NCBI GenBank assembly: GCA_023055505.1
Contig: JALIRH010000147.1
Span: 310,001 to 374,000, forward strand
Direction of reading: 5' to 3'
Length of the DNA: 64,000 bases
Source of the DNA: Callipepla californica brunnescens
Lineage: Eukaryota > Chordata > Aves > Galliformes > Odontophoridae
Shown here in pieces: positions 45,325 through 57,235 of the stretch. A program made the position numbers and the translations under genes. Position 1 is the first letter of the stretch. Each line of letters opens with the position of its first letter. Below the pieces are notes generated by a model, which had not been told where the DNA came from, did no database searches, and saw only the letters and a program-made list of their open reading frames with translations.

Positions 45325-48001
45325 GTGCATCCGTTCTGTGGAGCAGTAGGATACGTGGTTGGGGCGCAGACAGACCGGACTGTACAGGAGCATCTGATAG
45401 AAAAACACATGCAGGCAACAAAAGTCAGACGGTACATTTTGTGTATTCAACTAAAGTAAAAGTGCTGAATGTTTGTTGTTATTCCATTTTTTTTCATCTG
45501 TGGAATGAAGTGAACTTGGCTGTGCTGAACTTTTATAAAGCAATGGTTGATCTGGCAGTAGAAGTGTTGAAGGAGACCTAAACAACTGAGACTGGTTTAA
45601 ATCCAGTTGAAGAACTTGACAGAACATGCTTTAACACAGCGTGTAAGATAACCCTAAACGTGAAAGTGACCGTTTTTGTATTAGAAGATAAATGGCGTTT
45701 TCATTGACTGAATGGAGTTAGCTCAGTTCTTTTCCACAGAATGTTGATGTTCTGAAGGATCCTGAAGCCGTTACGCAGCTTGGTAGCATTCTGAAAAGCA
45801 GCGTAAGGGCATGGAAAGCAGCTGGCCGCCCCTTTGTGATTCAGCTGGGAAGAATTGATTTAGATATGCTGAATATGTCCAAGTGCCCAAGTGAAAACAT
45901 GTCTGCAGCTCTTGAGGCTGACGGTAAGAAATTGCACGTCCTTCCTAACAGCGGGATGGGCAGTGCACGTGATCAGGTTGTGAATTTGCTGGGCTTATCT
46001 CATTGCGTGTCTGTTGGTGGTGGTGGTTTTTGTTGCTTCTTTGTGTGTGTGTTTGGGCAAGAGAATGCCTGAAAATGTGCTTGCTTAGGTTCTTGTTTTT
46101 GTTAGCCAGATGTTTTGTTCAAAGAAACTCTGATTCCGGAAGGAGGAAAGCTCTTCAAGTGTGAGTTTAGGAAGGGTACCGGAGACTGCTGACTAATAGC
46201 AGTCTTGTGGAGACACAGTTGTAAGTTCTGACTTCATCGTTTTAGATAAGAAAAGACCCTAGGACGTTGGCAGAGTTTTGGTTTGGTGATATTCTACTAC
46301 TGAAACAGCTTTCTTACAGAAGTGTAACTTCAGTGAAGGCGCCTCAGATTTGTCACAAACTAGACTGGTAATCACTGAGGAGGAATTAGGAGCTACTCGA
46401 GTTACCTAACCACTGTTACCTGGAAAAAATTGGGTCTGTGATATCCAAGTAGAATGTGCTGCTGGAGCATCCCTTGAGGAATGAAGTGACTCGGTTATTG
46501 GAGCTGTGTTCTGACAGACTTTCTTACCCATGCAATGAATACACCTTGACGTAGCTTCTCAGAACTTAATGCATTCTTTTGATTCTGCAGCTCTAATTGC
46601 CAGAAGGTGCTTAAAACAAAAAGAAAACACAACGAGAGAAATAGGAAGCAGTTGCTAGGACTTGTAGTGGTGAGATTTTACTCGAGCAACAGCTATTGAG
46701 ATGGCACTCGGCTCAGAGTGTGTTCTCACAGTTGTTATCTCTGATGGCAGCAGGAGCAGTTCTGCCTTTGTTTCCCTGGCTGCAGTCTGGTGAGGTTTTC
46801 CTTGGATGTACTGTTATGAGTGTGTGTCTGTGCACTCAGTTAGGGCAAGTTCTACTGACGAGACTTGCATGGACTTGGACGTGAGAAAATGAAGTAAGAA
46901 TTAGGCTCCTTGTAGTAAAGACAAGTTGGAACAATTATGTTTGTGACCAAATCAGGAGCGTGCTTTAGAACACTGTATAGGTTGGTTCTTCTCATGACGC
47001 AGTGAGAGCCAGAGGTAAGCATGATCCTGAGAGCTGAAGGAACATTCCCTTCCTTGAAAAAGAAGCTGCAGCATTGTTTCTGAGTTGTACTGGCAGAGTG
47101 TGCTGTCAGCAGTAGCACTGGAATACTAAATTGCAACTTGGATCCATGGAGCTGAAGTAATGGGAAAATGGTTTTAATCTGCATAATATGAACGAGAGAT
47201 CTTCCTTCTTTGTCATTTGGGTATAAAAATGAAACGTTCTCAATCTTCTGGAAGGAGTTGAGGGGAATCTGTTTGTTGACGCATCTTAACCCAGATTCAG
47301 TGCAGCTTTGCTACCTTTCAGGCGAAGTGGAAACCAAGCAGCCCTTGGTTAGAAGGATGAGGACTGTAAAAAGGGAAAGTTTAGAACTGATTTCTGGCTG
47401 GGTGAGCAGGTCCAACGATCCTCAGATGGTAAGTAAATATGGCATCCAAAGAGTTGATAGGACACATTCAGGAGGAACTCTGCTCTTTTGCTGCAGTGCA
47501 GTTAACACTGTTCTGTTCACAAGAACTGGCTTCAGAACTGCAATATCTGCAGGAAGGATGATAAGCTGTGACCATACAGGGGTAGGCCTGAGCTGTGTTT
47601 TGAGTGCTTCAGGTAGTGTCAGCTGAGAGCAGTCCTAAGGGGAAGCAGGAAGGTGTAGGAGAGCCCTCAGGCAAGCACTGCTGGATGAACACAGTGTGTG
47701 GGAAGCATGTGGGCGTGTAAGTTCATTTTTAGCTTCTTTCCGAACTGCTGTGTGAGGCTTTGTTGGGTAACTGCACTGCTCTAAGCATGTCTTGCTCTTG
47801 ATGTAGGTTGCTGAAAACTTTGTTCCTCCCTTGTTGGGTGCCGCTCTCATTGACTACCAGAGAAATGTTCCAGCTGCTAGAGAGCCTGCAGTACTGGGTG
47901 CTGTGGCTGTGGCTGTAAAGAAGCTGGGTGGGCACATCGCTGCTGAAATACCTCAGATCTTTGATGCTGTTTTTGAGTGCACGTTAAATATGATCAAGAA
48001 G
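45325..48001 (+). pseudogene. XPO1: XPO1 (exportin-1/CRM1)-like partial gene, four exons with introns
   Basis: Four exons on the plus strand: 45325-45423, 45740-45923, 47322-47428, 47807-48001. All follow AG acceptors and end at GT donors (gtcaga, gtaaga, gtaagt, gtattc). Phases 0, 1, 0 fit each other, and all 195 codons are open. Recognised words: VGAQTDRTVQEHLIEK, PFVIQLGRIDLDMLN, LISGWVSRSNDPQM, VAENFVPPLL, IDYQRNVPAAREP, EIPQIFDAVFECTLNMI. This is the HEAT-repeat region in the second half of exportin-1, the RanGTP-dependent export receptor. Because introns are kept, it is a DNA-level duplicate, not a retrocopy. Oddities: exon 1 lacks about 12 residues before QATK, and there are many substitutions. 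No exons precede it (CR1 lies upstream) or follow it, so it is a truncated copy although the open frames are intact. Confidence 0.88.
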
Positions 48002-48740
48002 GTATTCCTATGTAAATTTTGGATAACGGAAAAAAAAAAGAAAAGGGATTTTATATTCAGGATATTGCAAGAAAGGGGGCAGGGCGTGTTATGCTATGTA
48101 GTTTACATAGCATTATTCTGTTGGGTGGAAATGAAGGTGAGGTTGATGAGCTGTGGCTGTCTGGGTGAATGTCTTGATCTCACTGACTGAATTTCTTGAT
48201 CCAGTTCTGGAATTAAATTCGGAGTTGTTTTTCTGTTCCAGGACCTTGGGATGTCGTGGTCCTGGAAGCTGAAGTCTACTTGAAGTATATTCATACGTCC
48301 TTTGAGTAGAAGTATTGATTAATTCTTGAAGTATTTCTTTCCTGATTTCCGTAGCTGCTAGAGTTTCTGTGTTACGGTTTACAGCAGGTACTTGCACAAT
48401 AGATGGGTGCCGTTTTGCAGCAGTGTGAATCAGAAAGTGTATCCCTGTAGTGGCTGGGTGCTTAACCGCTGAGGCCGTCTGTCCTGTGCCTGTGGAGCAA
48501 GTGGTAATTAATGTTGTGCACTGACCAAATGTGGTTCACCCTGCTGACACTGTGTAAGTCCAGCAAATGGTCTTCTCAATCTATGGTGGTGAAAGTATGG
48601 GGAAAAATGTTGCTGGGAATCTGGGAACTGCATGCTTTGTTTTGTTTTTAGATTTCCTTAAAGCTGAGATCTCCATGGTAAGCCAGATTTTCTCTCCCAG
48701 ATTTTCACAGTGAAAAGGCTGTATGGATTCAGGCCTTTTC
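48002..48740. other. Non-coding remnant downstream of the XPO1-like exons
   Basis: Presumably the start of the next XPO1 intron. The next expected exon (beginning Asp-Phe-Glu-Glu in XPO1) is not visible. The sequence meets TTAGGG-type repeats at about 48745. Confidence 0.6.
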
Positions 48741-50136
48741 TGCGACTGGTTAGGGTTAGGGTTTAGGCTAGGGTTAGGGTCAGCTTCAGGGTCAGGGTTA
48801 GGGCAAGGGTTAGGTTTTGGTGTAGATTTCGGTTTAGGGTAAGGGTTAGGGATAATTTGAGTGTTAGCGTCAGGGACAGAAGTAGGTGAAGTGTTCATGT
48901 TAGGAGTAGCATTAGGGTTAAGTTTAGGGTTAGACTTAGGATTGGATTTGTATGTAGGGTTAGGGGTAGGGTTAGTTTGAGTGTCAGGGTGAGGTAAGGG
49001 GTAGGCCTCGGGTTTGGCTTTGTGTTAAGTAAAGGTTTAGGAATAGTTGTAGGGTTAGTGTTTGGATTAGGATTTGGTTTAATATTAGGAACATGTTTTG
49101 GGATAGATTTAAGTGAGGGTTGTGGTGATCTGATGCTTTTGGTTAGGTTTAGGGTTGGGCTTCCACTTGGGTTTTGTGGTAGGGTCTGAGTTTGGGTTAG
49201 GGTTAGGGTAGAGTTAGAATTAGGATTTGGGAAATGCTTCGAGTTCTGTTTAGGGTAAGGATTAGTGTTAGATTTAGGGTTTGAGTTAGGGTTAGGATTA
49301 TGGTTAGGACTAGGGTTCTGTTAGGTTTTGGGTTAGGGTTATGGGTAAGTTTGTTTTAGTACTAGGGTAAGGTTATGTTTAGGGTTAGGGTTACGATTAG
49401 GGAAAGATTTAGTGATACAGTGTTAGGGTAAGTTTAGGTTATGGAATAGGGTTAGGTGTAAGATTGGGTTTAGTAATAGGGTTAGGTTTAGATTCTGGGT
49501 TAGGGTTAGAGATAGGGAAAGGGTTTGGGATTGTTTTAGGTTTTGGATTAGGTTTAGGATTAGGGTTAGGGAAAAAGTTTTTCTCAGTTTTATGATTGTG
49601 TTTAGAGCTAGGATTAGGTTGAGTGTTCATGTTAGCATTAGGGGAAGTTTTAGGTTTAGGTTTAGGTTTAGGATGCGATCTGTGTTTAGGGTTAGGGGCA
49701 GGGTCAGTTTGAGTGTAAGGGTCAGATTAGGGTTAGGCCTCTGGTTAGGGTTAAGGTTAGGAATAGGATTAGGTTTCAGGTTAGTGTTAGGGTTAGGCCT
49801 GGGATTGCTGTTAGGGTTAGGTTAAGGTAAGTCTTGTGGTTAGGGTTAGGTGTAGGAAAAGGGTTTTGGGGATAGGGATAGTGTATAGGTAAGGGTTAGA
49901 ATTCGATTTAGGATTAGGCTTAGGGATAGGGTTTGTTTGAGTTCTAAGGTTAGATACAGCATTAGAACTAGGTTGAGTGTCAGTGTTAGGATTAGGGTTT
50001 GGGTTACTGTTGAGGATAGGAATAGGGATAGGTTTAGGGTTATGCTTAGGGTTCAGGCTAGGTACAGGGTTCGGGTTAGGTTTAAGGTGAGTGTTAGGCT
50101 TAGGGTAAGGATTGTGGTAAAAATGAGTTCTCTACT
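48741..50136. repeat. Degenerate telomere-like array, TTAGGG orientation
   Basis: TTAGGG, TTTAGG and TTAGGA variants with the island GTGGTGATCTGATGCTTTTG near 49131. It belongs to the same family as 2076-3562. The right edge is the LTR start of ERV 3. Confidence 0.88.
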
Positions 50137-50660
50137 TGTTAATCAAACCGACTCGAGACAGATGTGTCCGTGTTTTTCAGCGTGTTTTTTTTTCTGAGAA
50201 CTATGTAGTTTGTAGAAGTCTCAAAAGAGATATATCGATGTTTTGTCTAAAAACTGTAGTTTGTGCAAGTTGGAGCCACAGCGCTTAGTTCTAACACCTG
50301 GACAATGAACAACAGATAGCAGTGACCTTTGGAGAAACTGCAAAAGAAAAAGAAGTGAAAATCTCCTCTTGAGCGCGCGTGATCGGAGCTGAGGAAAACT
50401 ATGGCCTTCATCATCTCGATCGCCAGGAGGCAGAGAACGACCCCCAGATAACAGCCAGCGCAGCCCAGGAAGAGAAAGATAAGACGTGAATGCAGAGATA
50501 AGGGACAATGAAAAGAGGGGTTGGGGGGCCCTGTTGAGCACCTCTGGTGCAGAGGAGACTCCCAGCCGCCCAGCGCTGTTCCGCTCATTTCTTGCTTGCT
50601 CAATAAATTCCTTACTGTTGGCAACAGTTGGTGCGTATCGTTCTCTTCACACCTCTAACA
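50137..50660 (+). repeat. ERV 3 5' LTR
   Basis: About 524 bp bounded by TGTTA (50137) and TAACA (50660), a perfect 5-bp inverted repeat, ending three bases before the primer site. A polyadenylation signal AATAAA is at 50602-50607. The left flank is CTACT; the matching right copy cannot be tested because the 3' LTR is missing. Confidence 0.8.
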
Positions 50661-50663
50661 ATT

Positions 50664-50681
50664 TGGTGCCGTGACTCGGAT
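50664..50681 (+). other. ERV 3 primer-binding site (tRNA-His)
   Basis: TGGTGCCGTGACTCGGAT is the exact complement of the 18-nt 3' end of vertebrate tRNA-His, three bases after the LTR. Confidence 0.9.
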
Positions 50682-50758
50682 CCAGGCGACTCTGCTGTGG
50701 AATTCCCACTCCAGGGGAGCACCCCGTCTTCGGACGGCCCCTGGGCTGGGGAACTTCT

Positions 50759-52201
50759 GTGCAGAGACCTGTAGCTCCGAACTCTAGGTACAGCTCGCAG
50801 GTAAAGCTACCGGACATACCACTAGAAAGTCCCCTAGGTTTAATGTTAAAACATTGGGGTGATTCTCCCTCTAGACGAGGAAAGAGTGAGGTGAAGATGG
50901 TACATGACTGTATGGAGGTATGGGGAGGAAAGCAGAGAAGGGCAGATCAGCTGTTCTGGCCAGTATTTGGGTCCTTTGAGGACCGGATCTGCCAGGCTCT
51001 AAACGCTTATGCAAATGAAAAACAGCCTTTGAATCTGGAAGATGGTGAGTATGCAAATGATGTGTAGAATCTGATATTGGAACCTTTCTGTTCCCCCTAA
51101 TTAAAAAAAGGAATACAACAGAGGAGGACATTATACACTATCCCCCCGCCTTACGCTCCCCCCGAACAGAATCCAGCGGCTCCGCCGGAGCAAGCTGAAT
51201 CTGACTTGGGAGACGAACCTGAATGTGAACCCCTAGACTTCCCTAGGAGAAGGATCACTAGAAGGCAAGCTAGGCAGGAGAGGGGTCAAGGAGGAAACGT
51301 TCTCCCTTGAAGAGAAATACCTGTAGCTACCGGAGGATCAAAGCCAGGGGCTGGCTATGTTTCAGTTCCCTTCAACTCAGGAGATACATAAGGGAATTTC
51401 AGAAGGAGATGGGGAATTTGCTGGAGGATCCTTGAGGGGTCTCCGAGAGGCTAGATCAATCTTCAGGTCCCAACCATTAAACTTGGGATGAAACACAGGC
51501 AATTTTGGGCATACTATTTAGAGCAGAAGAAAGGGATATGATCAGGAGGGCAGGTACGTGAATCTGGGATCAGCAACACCCGTCTGGCCCAGGAGCAGAT
51601 CTAAAGTGACCCTTACAGCGGCCCAATTGGGATAATCAGAGCCAGGAACATGGTACTCACATGGCAGATTTGCGAGTTCTTATTATTCAAGGGATTAGAG
51701 AATCTGTCCCTCGGGGACAGAATATCAATAAGGCAAATAAGGCAAGCAACGGAAAAAAGATGAAACTCCTACTGAGTGGTTAGAGAGACTATGCAGAAAT
51801 GTACAGTTCTATTCAGGATTAGATCCTGCTACCCCGTGGGGCGAGCTCTCCTGAAAACGCGGTTTGAAGCTAGGTCCTGGACAGATATTGGAAGGAAACT
51901 AGAGAAGCTGGAGGACTGGCAGGAGAGAGGATTAGATGAATTGCTGAGAGAGGCTCAGAAAGTATACGTTAAGGAGAGAGGAGGAGACTCAGAAGAGGCA
52001 AGCTGGAAGTCTGATAGCCGCGGTAAGAGAAGGACAGAAGGGGGCGTTCCAGGCAAGGAGAAGAGGGAATATTCCTCGGGCAGAAAATGCGCTTCAACCC
52101 AAGCAGAACAGACCCAGAGATATGAGGACAGTTGAATGCTTCTACTGTCAGAAAAAGGGACACATGAAGAAAGACTGTAGAAAGAGAATCTGGGACGAGC
52201 A
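50759..52201 (+). pseudogene. gag: ERV 3 gag (broken)
   Basis: Fragments in several frames. At 50759-51067 the reading includes ESPLGLMLKHW, a matrix-like start of class I Gag. At 51776-52135 lies a charged region with a long Arg/Glu-rich segment. A zinc knuckle CFYCQKKGHMKKDC (CX2CX4HX4C, 52137-52178) follows in another frame. Between 51068 and 51775 only short open stretches remain. Stops and frameshifts rule out a full Gag product. Confidence 0.75.
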
Positions 52202-52204
52202 AAT

Positions 52205-52505
52205 GTTTCAGGAGGACTGAGGGGGTCAGGGACTCTATGTGCTGGGGACCTGGGAAAGAAACAAGCCCTTGATAAAATTGAAATTGGGTTCTCAGCGTCA
52301 GGAAATGGAATTTTTGGTAGAGTCTGGGGCAGAAAGATCGACTGTTCAATATTTACCTCGAGGATGTTCTTTATCCTCGGAAGAGCTACAAGTAATTGGA
52401 ACAAAAGGGGAACCTTTTATGGTACCTGTTGTAAAGCAGGTAGAAATAGAATCACCTAGCACCTATGGAACTGAGTCTTTTTTATTGGTACCTGAAGCAG
52501 AATAG
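52205..52505 (+). pseudogene. pro: ERV 3 protease (active-site changed)
   Basis: The open frame at 52239-52505 reads LIKLKLG...MEFLVESGAERSTV, the aspartic protease region. The catalytic Asp-Ser/Thr-Gly triad appears as Glu-Ser-Gly, so it should be inactive. It ends at a TAG, followed by LLGRD-like sequence typical of the protease/RT junction. Confidence 0.75.
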
Positions 52506-52639
52506 AATTTGCTAGGGAGAGATTGAATTGTGGAGTTAGGAATACATTTGGAAGTAAAAGATAGAGAATTAACTGTTCAGCAACGTACTCTAACGATAGA
52601 AGGTGAGGCTAGAATTAACCCAGAAGTTTGGTAGAGTCC

Positions 52640-53560
52640 AGAATCAGTAGGGAAGTTAGACATAGAACCCTTTGAAGTGATTCTAAAGGACCCAGGCATT
52701 CCAATTAGGGTGAAACAATATCCCATTTCACAGGAAGGTAAATCAGGGCTACAACCTGAAATGGAGAGATTAATATCTAAAGAACTATTAGAGCCTTGTA
52801 TGTCTCCCTAGAATACTCCCATACTCCATGTAAAAAAAAAAACCTTATGGCACATACAGATTGGTCCACGACTCAAGGGAAATTAAGGAGAGAACAATTC
52901 CCCGCTTCCCAGTAGTGGCAAACCCCTATCCGCTGCTCGGTCAATTGAAGCCAGAATCTCAGTAGTATAGTGGAATTGATTTCAAGGATGCTTTTTGGAC
53001 CTGCCCCCTGACGGCAGAATGCAGAGACTACTTTGTCTTCGAGTGGGAAGATCCAAACCCCCATAGAAAACAACAACTCAGAGGGACAGTGCTCCCACAG
53101 GGATTCACAGAATCCCTAACTTGTTTGGGCAAGCCCTTGAGCAAGTACTAAAAACTGATGAACAAAACCCACAGGTAACCTTAGTGCAATATGTAGATGA
53201 CTTACTATTAGCTGGAGCAGGCGAGGAGACAGTTAGACAGGAGAGCATTAAACTATTGCATTTCTTTGGTTCAAAGGGGTTCCAAGTTTCAAAGGCAAAA
53301 TGCCAATTTACAGAAGAGGAAGTGAAATATTTGGGACATTGGTTAAGCAAGGGAAATAAGACATTAGATCCAGAACGGGCAAATGGGATTTGATCTTGAA
53401 AAGCCCCAAGAGGCAAGAGGCAGGTGAGGCAGATGTTAGGGCTGCTAGGATGCTGTCGACAATGGATTGAGAATGATAGCAGTAAGGTAAAGCTTTTATA
53501 GCAGAAACTAGTACAAGATGGCTGAGTAAAGTGGAGCCAGGAGGATGAGCAAAGATTAGA
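52640..53560 (+). pseudogene. pol: ERV 3 reverse transcriptase (broken)
   Basis: Several frames together show an RT. Visible words are VKQYPISQEGK near 52710, YSGIDFKDAFWTCPL near 52973, VLPQGF near 53091, and the open frame at 53121-53393 with the catalytic YVDD (53190-53201) and FLGSKGFQ/YLGHWLS-like thumb sequence. In-frame stops and shifts flank each piece. Confidence 0.8.
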
Positions 53561-54540
53561 AGACTTCAAGGTAGATCTTCTTCATGCACCAGCGTTAAGC
53601 TTACCTGATCTAAAAAGCCCATTTTACCTTTTTGTAAATACAGACGAAGGGATCGCTTTTGGAGTAGTGAGCCAGGAATGGGCCGGGAAGAAGAAGCCAG
53701 CAGGATACTTTTCAAAACTCTTGGATCCCGTTAGCCGTGGGTGGCCTACCTGTCTACGAGCAATAGTTGCTGTAGCTCTGTTAGTAGAAGAAGCAGGGAA
53801 GATGACTTTCAGGGGTGAATTACAAGTGTATAGTCCACATGACAATAAGGGGAGTACTCCAAGAAAAAGCAGAGAAGTGGATTACAGATGCTAGACTATT
53901 GAAATAGGAAGGAATCCTAATCCATTCTCCTCAATTAGAAATAGAAACTCCAAGTTTGCCAAATCCTGCTCAATTTTTCTATGGGGAACCAGATGAAGAT
54001 TTAAGCCATGATTGCATTCAGTGTATAGAGTATCAGGCTAAAAGAGGGGAGGACTTAGAAGAGGAGAAGTTATTAGAAGGGGGCAAATGATTTGTAGATG
54101 GCTCCTCCCGGGTGGTAGAAGGAAAAGGAAAATCAGGGGATGCTCTACTAAACGGGAAAACATTTCCAGTAATTGAATCGGGAGCATTGGACAGAACGTG
54201 GTCAGCTCAGGCTGTGAAATTCTATACAATCCTTACAGCCCTTCAAATGTTGAAAGGAAGCATTGGGACTATCTCTACAGATTCTAGGTATGCGTATGGG
54301 GTAGTCCATACCTTGGGAAAAAGATGGGAGGAAAGAGGATTGGTAAACTCACCCGGGAAAGGGTTAATTCACCAGTCGTTAAGAAGACAAACTCTGAGGG
54401 CAAGAAGAGAACCAGAGAAAAGCGCAGTAGTACACGGAAAGGCACCAGAGGGCGATGTCGGCTGAAATAAGGGGAACTAATTTGGCTGATGAAGAAGCGA
54501 AAAGAGCGGCTCCGACAAATGGAGGTTGAGGAAAAGGAGG
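53561..54540 (+). pseudogene. pol: ERV 3 connection/RNase H region (broken)
   Basis: Connection-like sequence (KKPAGYFSKLLDPVSRGWPTC at about 53694-53756) is followed by RNase H-like words (FVDGSSR near 54092, STDSRYAYGVVHTLG near 54277). The acids expected of RNase H are present but separated by stops and frameshifts. Confidence 0.75.
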
Positions 54541-55615
54541 GAAAATGGTTATTAGCTGATGGAAGAGAGGTAATCCCTAAAGCTTGGAGAAGATGAGGAG
54601 AATTTCCTAAGCAGACTCATTGCGGGCTTCAGGCCTTGGTGGACCAATTCACAATGAAATAGATGTGTATAGGCATTTCTAGCATAGCCAAAGGAATTGT
54701 AGATCATTGTATGATTTGGAGGAAAGGAAAGAAACAACAACTGAGGGAAAAAATACAGGGAGGAAGGGAATGGGCTGTCAGACCTTTTGCTCAAATGCAG
54801 ATAGACTTCACAGATCTCCCCAGGGTTGGAAGATAGAAGTACTTCTTAGGAAGAATCGCCCATTGAACACATTTTCTGGAGGCCTACCCCACCGCTAGGG
54901 CAACAGCCCAGACAGTAATCAAGACATTGTTCGAACATATTATCCCCAGATATGGGAACATGGAAGTTGCAGATTCAGCTAGAGACCCTCACTTTGTATT
55001 AAAGGCAGTGTAAGAGGCTTTAGCTCCAATGGGGACCAAATGGGAATATCGCACCCCATGGCACCCACAGAGCTCTGGAAAAGTAGAAAGGTCGAATGGG
55101 GAACTTCCAAAGCGGCTTACTAAAGGAATGATTGAAACCAAGATGTCTTGGATGAAGTGTTTGCCACTGGCACTACTTAACTGAAGAACAGAACGAAGAA
55201 GAGAGACTGGAATATCACCTTTTGAAATGGGATATGGAATGCCATATGATTTAGAACTCCCATCGGAACATCCCAAGGTAGAAGAAAATACAGGAATATT
55301 GAATTGAAATGAATAAGAGAAGGAATGAATGAAGAATGGAAGGACTGGTGGTCCAACGGCCTCCGCTAGATATGGCAATACATGGAATCAGTCCAGGAGA
55401 CAAGGTTTAAATTAAAACGTGGAAAGAGTCATCTCTAACTCCCCGCTGGGAAGGACCTTTTCTTGTTTTATTAGCAACAGAAACAGCCATCCGGACAGCT
55501 GAGCGCAGATGGATCCATGCAAGCCATGTGAAAGGACCAATCCGTGACACAGGACCCCAGTGGGAGGTGTCCAAGACTTCGGACGATCTACAAACCACTC
55601 TAAGAAAAATGTAAA
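54541..55615 (+). pseudogene. pol: ERV 3 integrase (broken)
   Basis: Zinc-domain and core remnants in changing frames lead to a C-terminal block at about 55430-55540 ([18 protein letters not shown], then WIHASHVKG) that is characteristic of class I ERV integrases. The first catalytic Asp is suggested by MQIDFTDL near 54796. Many stops. No env follows. Confidence 0.75.
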
Positions 55616-55617
55616 AC

Positions 55618-55620
<3 letters not shown>

Positions 55621-55648
<28 letters not shown>

Positions 55649-55799
55649 TTAACAGACGAGAAAACTCAGTCATTTCCTTGTACGCTTTGTATGTATATTG
55701 TATATGTATTGTGCATTGTATCCGATGAAGATTGGTGAATTCGCTCTTCCTATGAATTCCATTTAGGATTTCACTTTGCTTCAAATAAGGGGAAGGATG
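55621..55799. other. T-rich tail and unassigned sequence
   Basis: A TTTTG/T-rich tract (55619-55652) and about 150 bp with no recognised feature lie between the ERV 3 integrase and the next telomere-like block. They may be the decayed env or 3' end of ERV 3. Confidence 0.5.
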
Positions 55800-57235
55800 C
55801 ATTTGAGTGTAGGTGTCAGGTTAGGGTTGTGGTAATCTGATGCTTTGGGTTAGGTTTAGGGTTTGTTTTAGGATTAGGTTAGGGTTATTTTTTTGTGTAG
55901 CTGAAGGTTTAGTGCAAGGGCTAGGGTTCTCTTTAGTTTGAGGTTCAGAGAAGGCTTAGGGTTAAGGTTAGGCTTAGGGTTAGGGTAAGGTTTAGGTTTA
56001 GGATTAAGGTTAGAGTTCGGGTTAGGTTTAGGGTTAGGTTTTGGATTAGGGATAGGGTTAGGTTTTGGTGTAGATGAAGGTTTAGAGTATGGGGTAGAGC
56101 TCTCTTTAGTTTTAGGATCAGAGAAGGGTTACGCCTTGCTTGGGTACAGGATAGAGTAAGGGGGAGGGTTAGGATTTGATTTAGGGTTGGTTTTGGGTCT
56201 AGGTTAGTTTGAGTGTTAGGCTGAGAGAAGGGGTAGGCCTCGGGTTGGGTTCTGGCTTAGTGTTAGGTTAGGAATAGGTTTGGCGTTTGGATTGGGTTTG
56301 GGGTTAGAAGTAGGGATAGGTTAGGTGAGATCTGCAGTAATCTGATGCTTAGCTTTAGGTTTAGGGTTGGGCTTTGAGTTGGGGTTGGTTTTAGGGTCAG
56401 ATTTCGATTGAAGGCAGACTTAGAGTCACAATGAGGCTAATGGTCAGGGTTTGATATACGGTTAGAGTAAGGTTTAGGTTGACTTTAAGTTTCAGGTTTG
56501 GAAAATGGTAGGCATTGCTTTTGGTGTGGTGTTTGCCTTGGGTTTAGGAATTGGAATAGGGTATGAGGACCATCAGATAGCTAGGGTAAGTCTTAGTGTT
56601 AGGGTTGGGGTTAGAGTTTAGGTGAGGGTTGTGGTAATCTGATGCTATGTGTCAGGTTTAGGCTTGGGCATCAACTTGGGGTTGGTGTTAAAGTAGGAGT
56701 TTTTGCTTGGGTTCCGCTTCTGCTAGGGATAGATTTCTGTTTAGGGAAAGGGTTGGTCTTAGGGTAAGTGTTAGGTTTCCGGTTAGGGTTCAGAATAGAA
56801 TGAGGGGCAAGGTAAGGCTTTGTGCTCGGGTTAGGGCTTGGGTTTTGGTTCGGATTAGGGTAAGTGTTTGGGTTAGGGTTAGGATAAGAATTAGTGTTAG
56901 GTTTAGTGTCAGGGGTGGGTTTTGGTGTTGATTGAGTTTTATGGTAAGGGGTAGTGAAAGTGGGTCAGGGTAGGGTTCAGCATTGGGTTAGAGCTATGGA
57001 AAGGGTTTGGGATTCTTTGAGGTTTCGGATTCGATTTAGGATTAGGGTTAGGGAGAAAGTGTTTCTCAATGTGATGATTCTATTTAGGGATAGGATTAGG
57101 TTGAGTGTTGACGTTAGCATGAAGTTGAGGTTTAGGGTTAGGTTTAGGTTTCGGATTTGATCTGTATGTAGGGATTGAGGCAGGGTTAGCTGGTGCGTAA
57201 GGGTGAGAGTAGGGTGAGGTTTAGCTTTAGCGTAT
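55800..57235. repeat. Degenerate telomere-like array, TTAGGG orientation
   Basis: Diverged TTAGGG/TTTAGG repeats with three copies of the GGTAATCTGATGCT island (about 55832, 56335, 56632). It is presumably continuous with 48741-50136 before ERV 3 inserted. It ends at the 590-bp satellite. Confidence 0.87.

Larger units (their letters stand above)
50137..55620 (+). mobile_element. ERV 3: decayed class I-like endogenous retrovirus with His-type primer site
   Basis: Plus strand order: 5' LTR, primer site for tRNA-His, gag with one CCHC knuckle, protease, RT, RNase H, integrase. No env, polypurine tract or 3' LTR is seen; the sequence ends in a T-rich tract at 55620-55655. Stops and frameshifts occur throughout. 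RT motifs (LPQGF, YVDDLLLA) and the integrase C-terminal PRWEGPF...HASHVK block are class I (gammaretrovirus-like). It is inserted in TTAGGG-type telomere-like repeats, which resume at 55800. Confidence 0.87.

Noticed and set aside
46696..47626. Short frames in the XPO1-like introns
   Set aside because: They lie between well-supported exons, overlap splice sites and match nothing recognisable.
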